Source: an uncultured Bacteroidia bacterium
Lineage (GTDB): Bacteria > Bacteroidota > Bacteroidia > Bacteroidales > UBA932
Reading direction: 5' to 3'
Length of the DNA stretch: 64,000 bases
Assembly (NCBI GenBank): GCA_902782225.1
Contig: CACZMF010000004.1
Span: 122,084-186,083, forward strand
The notes under the pieces were generated by a model, which was not told the origin of the DNA, did not search any database, and worked only from the letters and a program-made list of their open reading frames with translations. Of the stretch, positions 34,887-43,474 are shown one piece after another. Position numbers and translations under genes: made by a program. How positions within the stretch are numbered: the first letter of the stretch is position 1; each line of letters begins with the position of its first letter.

Positions 34887-37800
34887 TGAAAAAGTTTTTA
34901 GTCGCAATCCTGGCTGTAGCTGCAGTAGCCACGGCCTGCAAGAAGGAAGACCCCGAGGGGGGCTCCTCCGCAAATGTTCCCACGATTTCCCTGACCCTGT
35001 CGGCTACCCAGCCCCAGACACGCACCTACATCGAGTATGCTGCTCCCAACTGGGTGCCCAAGTGGCAGAAGGGTGACTCGCTGACCGTCACGTACTTGCA
35101 GGACGGCGATTATGCGGCCGACTGCGGCTTCGGCAACAAGTCCGAAGACGGTGAGAGCGGGCTTTTCGGCGGCTCCGTGAAGCTCGGCAACGGCACCCAC
35201 ACCATCTATGCTTTCTATCCGAGGCGCATGAAGGTGAGCCGTTCCGGCCAGTACTACAGGTTCGAAGTTCCCGCCGAGCAGCTGGTGCCGAAGCTCGGCA
35301 GTTTCGACCCTTATTCCGACCTGCTGGTCTCTCCGGGCACATCCCTGACGATAGCGGGCGGCGCCCTGAAGGAGGCCGAGCCGCTGCGTTTCAGCCGAGT
35401 GCTCGCAATAGCACGCCTCGTGGTGCAGGATGCCACGGGCGGAGCCAAACTCTCCGGCAAGAAGATCAAGAGCCTGTCTTTGCAGGTGCCCGGCGCCGTG
35501 CTTTCCGGCAGGGTGATCGTGGATCTGACCAAGGGCACCATCTCCGGCTGGGAGGGCTCCTACAATCGTGATTACGTGGGAGTTAAATACGAGGGTAGCG
35601 ACTGGGCAGCAGACGGCCAGACCGGTGCTTTCGTGATACTCAACCCCACCAAATTCGCGGCCGGCAGCAACCTGAAGGCTGAAATCGCGCTCGACGACGA
35701 AAGCATTGCCGTGTCACGCACCGCCCCCATAGCCCAGGAAATCAACTTCGAGCCCAACAAGATCAACACCCTGGTGATCAAGGTCGAAGATGCGGACATC
35801 AAGTCCACCATATGGCATTTCTCCGGCGGACAGGGCACCGAGGCCGATCCTTTCCAGATCGCGACTCCCCGTGACCTTGACTCCCTGTCTATCTACACCA
35901 ACGGCAGCAAGGCTTCTGAATTTGTGTCATCATTCTACGTCCAGACTGCCGACATCGATATGGCCGGTAAGGCATTCCAGCCTATCGCTGAGTCCGGTGT
36001 GTTCAAGGGCAGTTACGACGGCGGCGGCCACTCGGTATCCAACCTCAAACCGGCCACCGCAGCCAACAAACCCTCCGGCTTCATCGCAAAGGCCGACGGC
36101 GTGAGCCTCCGGAACCTCAATCTCGTGGATGCTTTCGTGGACGGTAAATATGTCTATTGCGGCGGCCTTATCGGTTATGCAAGCAATTCAGTGATAGAGA
36201 ATTGTACCGTCAGCGGCCAGGTGCGCCAGTATGTGTCCGGCCTGACCGTGGGCGAGGCGAATGCCGGCTTCTCCGGCGGTCTCGTGGGCTGGATGGACAA
36301 GACCCGCATCAGCAACTGTACCCTCGACGGCGACGCCACCTTCTACGGCAAGTTCAGTGGCGGCATCGTCGGCTACGCCAAGGATTCCACTGTAGAGTCC
36401 TGCCGCGTGGCAATGGGCCGCACGGTCAACGTCTACTACCACTGGGCCGGCGGCGTCGTGGGCAAGGCGGAAGGGGCCCAGACCCTCATCAAGGACTGCT
36501 CCTTCGAAGGCAACCTGACCAATGTCGGCTACATCCTCGGCGGCATCGTCGGCCAGGTGATGGGCGGCCGCGTCGAAGAGTGCGTGTTCGGCAGCTACGG
36601 CAAGATGGGCTCCGACAAATACTTCGTCGGCGGCATCGTCGGCGCCGCAGTGCCCACTTCCGAGCTTGTGATCGACAAATGCGCCTGCTATGGCGTGGTC
36701 AGCGGACAGTATTCCGTTGGCGCCGTTGTGGGCTACACCGGCTTCCTGAGCAGTTCGCTCAAGGTCAGCAGCGCCACCAAACCGATAACGATCTCCAACT
36801 GTGCCTCCATAGGCGCACAGGTCACCGCCACCGGCAACAACGGCGGCTCCAACTCCTACTCGCTTGTGACCGGCCTCTGCGGCTGGACCCACGGCAGCAG
36901 CGTGACCACCATCAAGGGTTGCTATGCCGCCCCTTCGCTCGTGCAGACCATCTCCGTGGGCAACCGCGGCGCCCTCGGCGGCATCAGCGGCTACCAGAAC
37001 TGCACCGGCACCACCGTGTATGAGAACTGCTATTCGACCATCACGCCTCCCGTAGTGCTCAACAGGGGAGAGCGCGTCACGGATGTATCCGGCACATGCT
37101 TCTACGGAGCAATCTACGCCCGCTGCACCCAGCCCACGACCGTTCGCAACTGCTTCTGGGATGAAGCGATGAAGCAGATCGGCCCCGCCGAAGGCAATAC
37201 CACCGAAAGCGGCAACCAGGCCCTCACCACCGCCCAGCTTTCCGACGGCACCCTCCTAGCCAAACTGCAAGCCACCGCCAGCGGCACCACATGGATTGCC
37301 GGTTCCGACGGACTTCCCACCATCGAAGGCCTGCCTGCAGATCCCAACGTGAAGCCGAAGGCCGCCAAGCGCCTGAGCGTGATCGGTGACTCCATCTCCA
37401 CCTTCAAGGGATGGATCCCCTCCGGCTACTCTGCGCACTATCCCGCCACCGACGGCACCCTGACCCTGGTCAACGAGACCTACTGGTACCGTCTGGCGCA
37501 CGACTACCTGAAGTCCTGCGAGATCGACACCAATATCGCCTTCTCCGGCTCCACTGTGACCAACACCACCGACGCCAACTATGCGGCCCACTACGGCTCC
37601 GCGACAAATGCCTGGTTCAAGAAGGACTTCACCACCCGCTTCGCTGAATGCGGCGGCTGCGGACGTCCCGACATCATCCTCATCCATGGCGGCACCAACG
37701 ACTGGGCCCACAACGCCGACCCGCTGGCTCCCGGTGTGGCCATACGCAACGACGCGTCCAACATCTACGGCGGCTCGGCTCCTTCCGCCTCCATAATGCA

Positions 37801-38209
37801 GTCCATCTACGCCACGGCCGATGCCGCGAAGACCCGTTCCACCATCAACGCCCTGCCCGACGGCACCTTCTGCGAGGCCTACGTGAAACTGCTCTGCCAG
37901 ATCCGCGAGCGCTATCCACAGTGCAAGGTGGTGTGCATCATCGGCGACTACCTCAGCCAGAGCATCGAGGAATCCGTCCTCCAGATAGCCGACCACTATG
38001 GCGCAAAGACCGTCAACCTCTTCCGTGTGAACGGCTTCAACGACCTCGGCGGCTACACTCCTTCGACCCTCAGCAACAAGGGCAAGCAGCCCAATATGCC
38101 CAAGCACGACTACAGCGGCGACTTGGGCGGCTGCCATCCCGGATCCCAGGCCATGAAGTTCATCGCCGAAAAGATCTACGCCGAACTCGGCACCTGGCTC
38201 GAAGAATAG
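34883..38209 (+). CDS. Large lipoprotein: fimbrillin-like domain, GLUG-type repeats, SGNH hydrolase
   Basis: 1108 residues; lipobox VATAC (Cys19). The ATGATG start makes 34883 or 34886 equally possible. Residues about 30-310 look like a Bacteroidota fimbrillin-like beta domain ([33 protein letters not shown]). Residues about 315-830 are GLUG-like repeats of the [15 protein letters not shown] type, about ten copies, likely a beta-solenoid. Residues about 833-1108 are an SGNH hydrolase: IGDSIST (Ser837), HGGTNDW (Asn938) and GCHPGSQAM (His near 1083). Cell-surface esterase or deacetylase on a long stalk is the best reading. Substrate unknown. Confidence 0.83.
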   Translation: MMKKFLVAILAVAAVATACKKEDPEGGSSANVPTISLTLSATQPQTRTYIEYAAPNWVPKWQKGDSLTVTYLQDGDYAADCGFGNKSEDGESGLFGGSVKLGNGTHTIYAFYPRRMKVSRSGQYYRFEVPAEQLVPKLGSFDPYSDLLVSPGTSLTIAGGALKEAEPLRFSRVLAIARLVVQDATGGAKLSGKKIKSLSLQVPGAVLSGRVIVDLTKGTISGWEGSYNRDYVGVKYEGSDWAADGQTGAFVILNPTKFAAGSNLKAEIALDDESIAVSRTAPIAQEINFEPNKINTLVIKVEDADIKSTIWHFSGGQGTEADPFQIATPRDLDSLSIYTNGSKASEFVSSFYVQTADIDMAGKAFQPIAESGVFKGSYDGGGHSVSNLKPATAANKPSGFIAKADGVSLRNLNLVDAFVDGKYVYCGGLIGYASNSVIENCTVSGQVRQYVSGLTVGEANAGFSGGLVGWMDKTRISNCTLDGDATFYGKFSGGIVGYAKDSTVESCRVAMGRTVNVYYHWAGGVVGKAEGAQTLIKDCSFEGNLTNVGYILGGIVGQVMGGRVEECVFGSYGKMGSDKYFVGGIVGAAVPTSELVIDKCACYGVVSGQYSVGAVVGYTGFLSSSLKVSSATKPITISNCASIGAQVTATGNNGGSNSYSLVTGLCGWTHGSSVTTIKGCYAAPSLVQTISVGNRGALGGISGYQNCTGTTVYENCYSTITPPVVLNRGERVTDVSGTCFYGAIYARCTQPTTVRNCFWDEAMKQIGPAEGNTTESGNQALTTAQLSDGTLLAKLQATASGTTWIAGSDGLPTIEGLPADPNVKPKAAKRLSVIGDSISTFKGWIPSGYSAHYPATDGTLTLVNETYWYRLAHDYLKSCEIDTNIAFSGSTVTNTTDANYAAHYGSATNAWFKKDFTTRFAECGGCGRPDIILIHGGTNDWAHNADPLAPGVAIRNDASNIYGGSAPSASIMQSIYATADAAKTRSTINALPDGTFCEAYVKLLCQIRERYPQCKVVCIIGDYLSQSIEESVLQIADHYGAKTVNLFRVNGFNDLGGYTPSTLSNKGKQPNMPKHDYSGDLGGCHPGSQAMKFIAEKIYAELGTWLEE

Positions 38210-38240
38210 TTTGCATATTCCCAAAAAATCATTATCTTTG
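38210..38240 (+). promoter_or_regulatory. Promoter of rpmE2
   Basis: TTTG at 38210-38213 and TATCTTTG at 38233-38240, 19-bp spacer, immediately after the stop of the SGNH lipoprotein gene. The best promoter match in the window together with the tRNA-Glu one. Confidence 0.7.
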
Positions 38241-38265
38241 CGGCCGATTTTTTAAAACTAGTTTT

Positions 38266-38517
38266 ATGAAACAAGGAATCCATCCCGAAACCTACCGACT
38301 TGTAGCTTTCAAGGATATGTCCAACGAAGATGTATTCATCACCCGCAGTTGCGCCAACACAAAGGAGACGATAACTGTCGAAGGTGTTGAGTATCCTCTT
38401 GTGAAGCTTGAGATTTCCAACACTTCTCACCCCTTCTACACCGGCAAGATGAAGATCGTCGACACCGCCGGCCGTGTGGACCAGTTCTACCAGCGTTACA
38501 AGGCTCGCAAGAAGTAA
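38266..38517 (+). CDS. rpmE2: Ribosomal protein bL31, type B
   Basis: 83 residues, large-subunit protein. The start [28 protein letters not shown] and [25 protein letters not shown] are diagnostic. The CxxC zinc-binding cysteines of type A are absent; a single Cys29 remains. It has its own promoter and a strong terminator just downstream. Normal length and composition for the phylum. Confidence 0.97.
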   Translation: MKQGIHPETYRLVAFKDMSNEDVFITRSCANTKETITVEGVEYPLVKLEISNTSHPFYTGKMKIVDTAGRVDQFYQRYKARKK

Positions 38518-38540
38518 TCCTTCCAGCGATACAGATAGGC

Positions 38541-38577
38541 AAGCGGCCCGGGTTCCAGGAATCCGGGCCGCTTTTTT
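38541..38577 (+). terminator. Intrinsic terminator of rpmE2
   Basis: GCGGCCCGG and CCGGGCCGC arms around an 11-nt loop, followed by TTTTTT (38572-38577). Confidence 0.88.
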
Positions 38578-38579
38578 GT

Positions 38580-38795
38580 GGGCGTGGGCTGGGTGTGGGT
38601 GTGGGTGTGGGTGTGGGCATGGGTGTGGGCATGGGCTGGCCCCGGCCCCTTGTTCCTGGCCCCGGCCCCGGCCCCCGGCCCCTTGTTCCTGGCCCAGGCC
38701 CTCGCCCCCGGCCCCTGGCCCCTTGTTCCTGGCCCAGGCCCTCGCCCCCGGCCCTGAGCCTTGCCTCTGGCCATTAGCCCCATCCCTGCCCCGTC
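38580..38795. repeat. Low-complexity minisatellites: (GGGTGT)n then GGCCC-rich tandem units
   Basis: 38590-38635 is a run of GGGTGT/GGGCAT hexamers. From 38637 to about 38760 come imperfect copies of a unit containing CCCCTTGTTCCTGGCCC, repeated at least three times. No gene is supported here. It leads directly into the palindromic array at 38801. Confidence 0.7.
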
Positions 38796-38800
38796 CTTTT

Positions 38801-39191
38801 GCTCCCGCTGGACGTTTTTTTTGCCCAGCGGCGTCATCCGGAGGCTCTTTTGCTCCCGCCGGAAGTCTTTTCTGCCCAGCGGCATCACCTGGAGGCTCTT
38901 TTGCTCCCGCTGGAAGTCATTCCTGCCCAGCGGCGTCATCAGGAGGCTCTTTTGCTCCCGCTGGAAGTCTTTTCTGCCCAGCGGCGTCACCTGGAGGCTC
39001 TTTTGCTCCCGCTGGAAGTCATTCCTGCCCAGCGGCGTCACCTGGAGGGCCCTTGCTCCCGCTGGAAGTCATTCCTGTCCAGCGGCGTCACCTGGAGACT
39101 CTTTTGCTCCCGCTGGAAGTCATTCCTGCCCAGCGGCATCACCTGGAGGCTCTTTTGCTCCCGCTGGAAGTCATTCCTGCCCAGCGGGAGC
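38801..39191. repeat. REP-type palindromic array, 8 units, 51-bp period (transposase 3' side)
   Basis: Left arms GCTCCCGCTGG recur at 38801, 38852 and onward to 39157; one unit is 50 bp. Loops are AAGTCATTCCTGC or AAGTCTTTTCTGC-like. In the seven internal units the right arm is degraded to CCAGCGGCGTC or CCAGCGGCATC. Only the last unit has the full CCAGCGGGAGC. Spacer: ACCTGGAGGCTCTTTT. Because 51 is a multiple of 3, long shadow ORFs with 17-residue repeats run through it. Confidence 0.9.
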
Positions 39192-39202
39192 AGTATGTGT
39201 GA

Positions 39203-40093
39203 TTATAGCTTTTGGACCGGCCGGTCCAGCAGTTTTGCGGCTTCTTCGTATTTCAGACCGGTGACCCTGGCGAGTTGGTTGACATTGGACGAAAAGCGAT
39301 ACCGTAGTTGGCGCAGAAATTCAACCTTTTGAGTATCATTTAGTTCGCGAAAACCGGCTTTTCCGAAAAGACTTCGGCACAGATCGGGGATAGCTGCAAT
39401 TACGGTCTGATCCCTGAAGGAAGGCAGACTGTCTTCAGACATTTCCATACGCATCCTGGCTTTTGAGGAATACGTAATATAGTAGTGCATTTTCCGTGGG
39501 GACGTGAATACCACCTCTTCCATGTATTTCTTATCCACATAAAAGCTCGGTGAAATATAGCCGGAAGCGTTTAACTGCCATTCTCCGGGGAGAACAATCT
39601 TGCTTTTCAGTCTACGAATGCGCTCCCTGTCTGAAATGTTGGCCAGGGGAAGCCCTTGAACAGGCTGGCAATTGAAATAGACATCACCGGATCCCCAAGG
39701 ATACTGGGTAGGGTAGGAGCATATGTTGGCCGCTACACTGTTGTTGACAACATAAGCCGCCGCCCAAGCTATGCTTTCCGGGTCCATAGGAATCTCACGA
39801 ATGTCGACATCATTGCCCTTGAGGGTTTTCAGGAACCCGTACTTGCGTTGTAAATAGTTGGAATACCGGCTTTTATAACCACTGATGAAATGCTCTGCTT
39901 CTTCCCTGGTGCCGACTATCAGAAAATGAACGTGATTGGACATAAGGATGTGTGCCAGGACTGTGACCTTAGACACGGTGACCTGTACTGCTACATAGTT
40001 CATCCCGACAATGAAGTCTGATTCCTCCCGGAACCACAGGCTGTCCTCCAGATGCTCGGAGGTGACCAGCCACACTTTGATTTCTCTTTTCAT
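39203..40093 (-). CDS. REP-associated tyrosine transposase (RAYT), Y1/HUH superfamily
   Basis: Single-strand DNA transposase related to IS200/IS605 TnpA. 296 residues from the ATG at 40093. The HUH motif is MSNHVHFLIVG (His54, His56). The catalytic-tyrosine helix is SGYKSRYSNYLQRKYG (Tyr77 or Tyr80). A C-terminal helix-turn-helix, NVNQLARVTGLKYEEAAKLL, is typical of RAYTs and not of plain IS200 TnpA. No terminal inverted repeats or TnpB are found; instead palindromic arrays flank it at 38801-39191 and 40166-40506. The gene's base use is visibly more AT-rich than its neighbours, suggesting transfer. It is intact and may be active. Confidence 0.88.
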   Translation of the reverse strand: MKREIKVWLVTSEHLEDSLWFREESDFIVGMNYVAVQVTVSKVTVLAHILMSNHVHFLIVGTREEAEHFISGYKSRYSNYLQRKYGFLKTLKGNDVDIREIPMDPESIAWAAAYVVNNSVAANICSYPTQYPWGSGDVYFNCQPVQGLPLANISDRERIRRLKSKIVLPGEWQLNASGYISPSFYVDKKYMEEVVFTSPRKMHYYITYSSKARMRMEMSEDSLPSFRDQTVIAAIPDLCRSLFGKAGFRELNDTQKVEFLRQLRYRFSSNVNQLARVTGLKYEEAAKLLDRPVQKL

Positions 40094-40165
40094 ACTATCA
40101 TAGTTTAAGTGGGTACGGATACCCGTTATCATTCCCTGCAAAAATAATTATTTTTCCCGTTTTGA

Positions 40166-40506
40166 GCTCCCGCTGGCGTTCTTTTTCTTCCAGCAGGAGC
40201 ACAGCAGGCCAAAACTGCTGCCGCTGGCGGTCTTTTCCTTCCAGCGGGAGCACGGCAGGCCCAAACTGCTTCCGCTGGCGGTCTTTTTCTTCCAGCGAGA
40301 GCACGGCCGGCACAGACTGCTGCCGCTGGCGGTCTTTTTCTTCCAGCGAGAGCACGGCAGGCCCAGACTGCTGCCGCTGGCGGTCTTTTTCATCCAGCGG
40401 GAGCACGGCAGGCCCAAACTGCTGCCGATGGCGGTCTTTTCCTTCCAGCGGGAGCATAACAGGCCCAAACTGCTGCCGCTGGCTATCTTTTTCTTCCAGC
40501 GGCAAC
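40166..40506. repeat. REP-type palindromic array, 7 units, 51-bp period (transposase 5' side)
   Basis: Units start at 40166, 40217, 40268, 40319, 40370, 40421 and 40472, an exact 51-bp register. First left arm is GCTCCCGCTGG, later ones are mostly CTGCCGCTGG. Right arms are CCAGCGGGAGC or CCAGCGAGAGC; the last unit ends CCAGCGGCAAC. Loop like CGGTCTTTTTCTT; spacer like ACGGCAGGCCCAAACT. Fills the region between the transposase start and the small peptide gene. Confidence 0.9.
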
Positions 40507-40552
40507 GGAAGATGACACCAATTAGTAAAATAATCGCTATATTTCGGACAGA

Positions 40553-40696
40553 ATGAGCAAGGCAAGCTGTAAAGTGGTTTATATTCAGCCGGAGGCGGAG
40601 GTCCTGTTGTGGCTTCCGTCCCATGTGCTCGCCTCCAGCTATAATCCCGACGATCACACTGAATACATTGATTATGAAGATGGTGGGCTTATATAG
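40553..40696 (+). CDS. Small peptide of the Bacteroidota YIxPxxEV type
   Basis: 47 residues: it starts MSKASCKVVYIQPEAEVLLW, continues with LPSHVLASS and ends in an acidic tail (DDHTEYIDYEDGGLI). Short proteins with a YIxPxxEV start, an LLASS-like centre and an acidic Gly-rich tail are frequent before lipoprotein or fimbrillin genes in Bacteroidales; I know no proven function. It ends 7 bp before the preferred start of the nuclease gene. A weak -7-like TATATTTC lies just upstream (40538-40545). Confidence 0.6.
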   Translation: MSKASCKVVYIQPEAEVLLWLPSHVLASSYNPDDHTEYIDYEDGGLI

Positions 40697-40703
40697 GAGG
40701 CTT

Positions 40704-42554
40704 ATGGCAGCATATAGGAGACCAGTGGCCGCATATAGCAGGCTATTGGCGGCACTTGTGGCACTTGCGGTCGTGGCGGCTTGTTCGAAGGATTTTGCTC
40801 CCGAGGAACCGGTGGGGGAGTATGTCATGTCCATCGGCGCCCCGGACACGAGTTCCATCGGCGCCCCGGACACGAGTTCCATCGGCGCCCCGGACACGAG
40901 TTCCATCGGCGCCCCGGACGCCAGTTCCATCGGCGCCCCGGACACAAAGTCCATCCTTTCTGAGGATGCCAGGGGCAGATTCGGCCATTGGGAAGCAGGA
41001 GACCGCCTTGGCACTGCTGTCGGCGCCGGCGGTGCCCATTCATATTCCAACATCCAGCCCGGCACCCCTTCCACTTTCAGGATCTACAAGTACGGCGGCA
41101 TTTCGGCCGGAGAGACCGTCTATGCATACTACCCTTATGACAGCGGCACCAAGAGCATGACCGAGGCGCATCTGAAGATCCCCCCGGTGCAGCATCAGGC
41201 CGGCGGCAGCTTCGACTTCGACGCTATGCCAATGGCAGCGGAAGGCTATGTGGTGCCGGAGGGCGTGCTGGCGAGCGGCAACTTCGCCTATCTTGGCGAA
41301 ATGAACCTGATGAACCTCGGCGCAATGATTCAGTTCCAGGTCTTCTCCACGGACTCCCGCTATGCCTCCGAAGTCATCTCCAGCGTGACCTTCAACGCCG
41401 CCATCCCAATCAGCGGCGCCTTCACCAAGGACATCACGGCCATCAGCGCCACGGATGAAAGCACCCTGGCAATCACCGGTCTTTCAAGTACTTCCGTCCA
41501 GACATCGCTCAGCGAGGCGCCATCCCTTGGGACATCCCGCGAGTACGCTGCAGACGTGTACATGGTTGTGGCCCCCGGCCGCTATGGGGGCAGCATAACG
41601 GTCGTGACCGACAAGGCAAGCTACACCTACCAGCTGTCCGACAGGACCTTCCGCCGCTCCGGCATGATCTCCTTCGGCCTCGACCTTGCCACCTGCCGCC
41701 AGCGCCAGACCGGCACGGCATCCGGCGCCACATGGCTCGACTGCCTCGAAGTGCCCGCGGTCGCTCTCGGCACCGGCTCCGGAAGCGGCTACAACGACTC
41801 CAGGGACGACATCTACTGGTATTGGGACGCCGCCGATCCCATGCAGCGAATAGCAACCCACACCTTCTCCATCTCCGAGGAGCGCAGGCGCAACTACACC
41901 GTACTCTTTGACGGCGAAAAGCACTGCCCGCTCTGGACCGCCCACGCAATGCACGCTGAGGCATGGGCCGACACAGGGGTGGACCGCAGCAACAGCTGGG
42001 ACTACGACCCTGCATTCCCCGCTGAATGGCAGCAGACCGGACTCGACAATGCACAGGCTGTGGGCTACAGCAGGGGGCATTTCGTGGCCTCCAACTATCG
42101 CAAGACGACCGACGGACAGAATGCCCAGACCTTCTACCTGACCAACCAGGCGCCCCAGTGGCAGAACAGTTTCAACAGCGGCGTGTGGTCCACACTGGAG
42201 GGGAAGGTCAAAGCGGCAGCCCCCACAGGGTCCGACACCCTCTACGTTGTCACCGGAGTGCTGTTCGAGGGTGAAGAGATGCGCCTTCCCAGCAAAGGCA
42301 TCTCCGTCGCGGTGCCGAGCCATTTCTACAAGTGCCTGATGATGTGCAGCTTCGACAGTTCCGGCTCGATCACCGGCGCTATTGGCAGTGCCTACATTTT
42401 CACCAATGAGGCACATCCGGGCGCAAACTATGCCGACGAATCCTTTGCGACCACTATCGACGCCATCGAGGCCCGCGCCGGCTTCGATTTCTTCCCCCGC
42501 GTGCCGGCAGAAATGCAAAATGCCGCGGAGGCGGTCTCCACGGCACTTTTCTAA
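40704..42554 (+). CDS. Secreted lipoprotein: fimbrillin-like domain fused to DNA/RNA non-specific endonuclease
   Basis: 616 residues from the ATG at 40704, chosen because GGAGG precedes it, it clears the small ORF, and it gives a standard lipoprotein signal ending VVAAC. In-frame ATGs at 40674 and 40680 are alternatives. A five-copy octapeptide repeat SIGAPDTS follows, then a fimbrillin-like beta domain (about 60-330). The C-terminal domain (about 345-616) is NucA-like: YSRGHFVASNYRK stands for the DRGH catalytic block with Asp replaced by Ser, and NQAPQWQNSFN supplies the metal-binding Asn. It would degrade extracellular nucleic acid for nutrition or defence. Confidence 0.85.
   Translation: MAAYRRPVAAYSRLLAALVALAVVAACSKDFAPEEPVGEYVMSIGAPDTSSIGAPDTSSIGAPDTSSIGAPDASSIGAPDTKSILSEDARGRFGHWEAGDRLGTAVGAGGAHSYSNIQPGTPSTFRIYKYGGISAGETVYAYYPYDSGTKSMTEAHLKIPPVQHQAGGSFDFDAMPMAAEGYVVPEGVLASGNFAYLGEMNLMNLGAMIQFQVFSTDSRYASEVISSVTFNAAIPISGAFTKDITAISATDESTLAITGLSSTSVQTSLSEAPSLGTSREYAADVYMVVAPGRYGGSITVVTDKASYTYQLSDRTFRRSGMISFGLDLATCRQRQTGTASGATWLDCLEVPAVALGTGSGSGYNDSRDDIYWYWDAADPMQRIATHTFSISEERRRNYTVLFDGEKHCPLWTAHAMHAEAWADTGVDRSNSWDYDPAFPAEWQQTGLDNAQAVGYSRGHFVASNYRKTTDGQNAQTFYLTNQAPQWQNSFNSGVWSTLEGKVKAAAPTGSDTLYVVTGVLFEGEEMRLPSKGISVAVPSHFYKCLMMCSFDSSGSITGAIGSAYIFTNEAHPGANYADESFATTIDAIEARAGFDFFPRVPAEMQNAAEAVSTALF
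40832..40953 (+). repeat. 24-bp coding minisatellite (SIGAPDTS x5)
   Basis: Five near-identical 24-bp copies of the form TCCATCGGCGCCCCGGACAC plus AGT/GAGT in the nuclease lipoprotein gene, in frame. Lies right after the lipobox, so copy number would change the tether length. Confidence 0.85.
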
Positions 42555-42556
42555 GC

Positions 42557-42589
42557 TGTCATCCAGCGCTCCTGCGAAGCGAAGAATCT
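42557..42589 (+). repeat. CHSERSEES-type repeat between convergent genes
   Basis: TGTCAT start and GCGAAGCGAAGAATCT end match the copy in the GH105 gene; the middle is diverged. It begins 3 bp after the nuclease stop and overlaps the aqpZ stop codon. Confidence 0.6.
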
Positions 42590-43271
42590 ACTTCTCCTTC
42601 GGAGCGAGGGCCTTCCAGCAGCATGCACTCAGTGCGCCGCCCACGAGCGGAGCGCAGATGAACACCCACACATCCTTCAGGGCGTCGCCACCTGCGAAGA
42701 GGGCGGGACCGAAGGAGCGGGCGGGGTTGACGGACGTGCCGGTGAGGTTGATGCACACCAGATGCACGAGGATGAGGCTCAGGCCGATGGCCAGTCCGGC
42801 GAAGTTGCCGGCACCCACCTTGGGATCGGTCGTGCCGAGCACCACGAGCACGAAGAGGAATGTGGCGATCACTTCCACGAGGCATGCACCCCACACGCCG
42901 CCGGCGTTGGCTACGCCGTTGGCTCCGAGGCCTGCAGGGTCACCCATTGCGCCGGGAGCACCGGTCACATTGGCCACACAGAGGAGCAGGGCACCGGCGA
43001 TGATGCCGCCGATGAACTGGCCGCACCAGTAGCCGCAGGCATCTTTCCAGCTCATGCGTCCGGAGAGGGCAACACCGAGGGTGATGGCAGGGTTGATGTG
43101 GCATCCGCTGATGCCGCCGATGGTGTAGGCCATCGCTACAACGGCAAGACCGAAAGCGATTGCTGTTCCGACAACTCCTGCAGGAGTGCCGCAGCCCAGC
43201 ATCATGGCCGTTCCGCAGCCGAGGAAAGTGAGTACAAAAGTGCCAAGGCACTCAGCAAAATACTTCTTCAT
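42588..43271 (-). CDS. aqpZ: Aquaporin Z
   Basis: Water channel of the MIP family. 227 residues from the ATG at 43271. Two half-repeats each with an NPA box: GCHINPAITLG and TGTSVNPARSFGPAL. The TGTSVNPARSFGPA form is that of water-selective AqpZ rather than GlpF. Six hydrophobic segments are apparent. The -7 box TATATTTG lies at 43296-43303. Its last codons abut the dispersed repeat at 42557-42589. Confidence 0.94.
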   Translation of the reverse strand: MKKYFAECLGTFVLTFLGCGTAMMLGCGTPAGVVGTAIAFGLAVVAMAYTIGGISGCHINPAITLGVALSGRMSWKDACGYWCGQFIGGIIAGALLLCVANVTGAPGAMGDPAGLGANGVANAGGVWGACLVEVIATFLFVLVVLGTTDPKVGAGNFAGLAIGLSLILVHLVCINLTGTSVNPARSFGPALFAGGDALKDVWVFICAPLVGGALSACCWKALAPKEK

Positions 43272-43295
43272 AAGATATTGGTTTTTAGTATCAAG

Positions 43296-43303
43296 CAAAT
43301 ATA
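43296..43303 (-). promoter_or_regulatory. -7 box of aqpZ
   Basis: Minus-strand TATATTTG, 24 bp upstream of the ATG; no clear -33 element. Confidence 0.5.
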
Positions 43304-43325
43304 ATAATTATTAAGCAAAAAAAAA

Positions 43326-43356
43326 TTTGCTGAATCAAAATTCTTCACTATCTTTG
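43326..43356 (+). promoter_or_regulatory. Promoter of tRNA-Glu
   Basis: TTTG at 43326-43329 and TATCTTTG at 43349-43356 with 19-bp spacing, 11 bp before the tRNA 5' end. Confidence 0.7.
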
Positions 43357-43367
43357 CACTCCAATCC

Positions 43368-43439
43368 GGTGGGTTCGTATAACGGTTAGTACTCGAGATT
43401 CTCAATCTCGCAATAGGAGTTCGATTCTCCTACCCACTA
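43368..43439 (+). tRNA. tRNA-Glu (anticodon CTC)
   Basis: Acceptor arms GGTGGGT and ACCCACT (one G-T pair). Anticodon stem CGAGA/TCTCG with loop TTCTCAA gives anticodon CTC for GAG codons. T arm GGAG-TTCGATT-CTCC. The discriminator A is followed by CCA in the genome (43440-43442). A strong promoter and terminator make it a single-gene unit. Confidence 0.93.
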
Positions 43440-43441
43440 CC

Positions 43442-43469
43442 AAGGCACTGCGAAAGCGGTGCCTTTTTT
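43442..43469 (+). terminator. Intrinsic terminator of tRNA-Glu
   Basis: GGCACTGC and GCGGTGCC arms with a GAAA tetraloop, then TTTTTT. Confidence 0.85.
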
Positions 43470-43474
43470 GTGCC

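Noticed and set aside
38801-39191. CRISPR array
   Set aside because: Regular 51-bp repeats, but the 16-bp spacers are nearly identical within an array, the repeats are full hairpins of 35 bp, and no cas gene is present.
38496-39202. Open frames on both strands with 17-residue repeats
   Set aside because: They are translations of the 51-bp non-coding array; overlapping frames on both strands are equally open.
40098-41074. Minus-strand repeat-containing frames over the second array and the nuclease 5' end
   Set aside because: Same cause; they also run antisense to a convincing lipoprotein gene.
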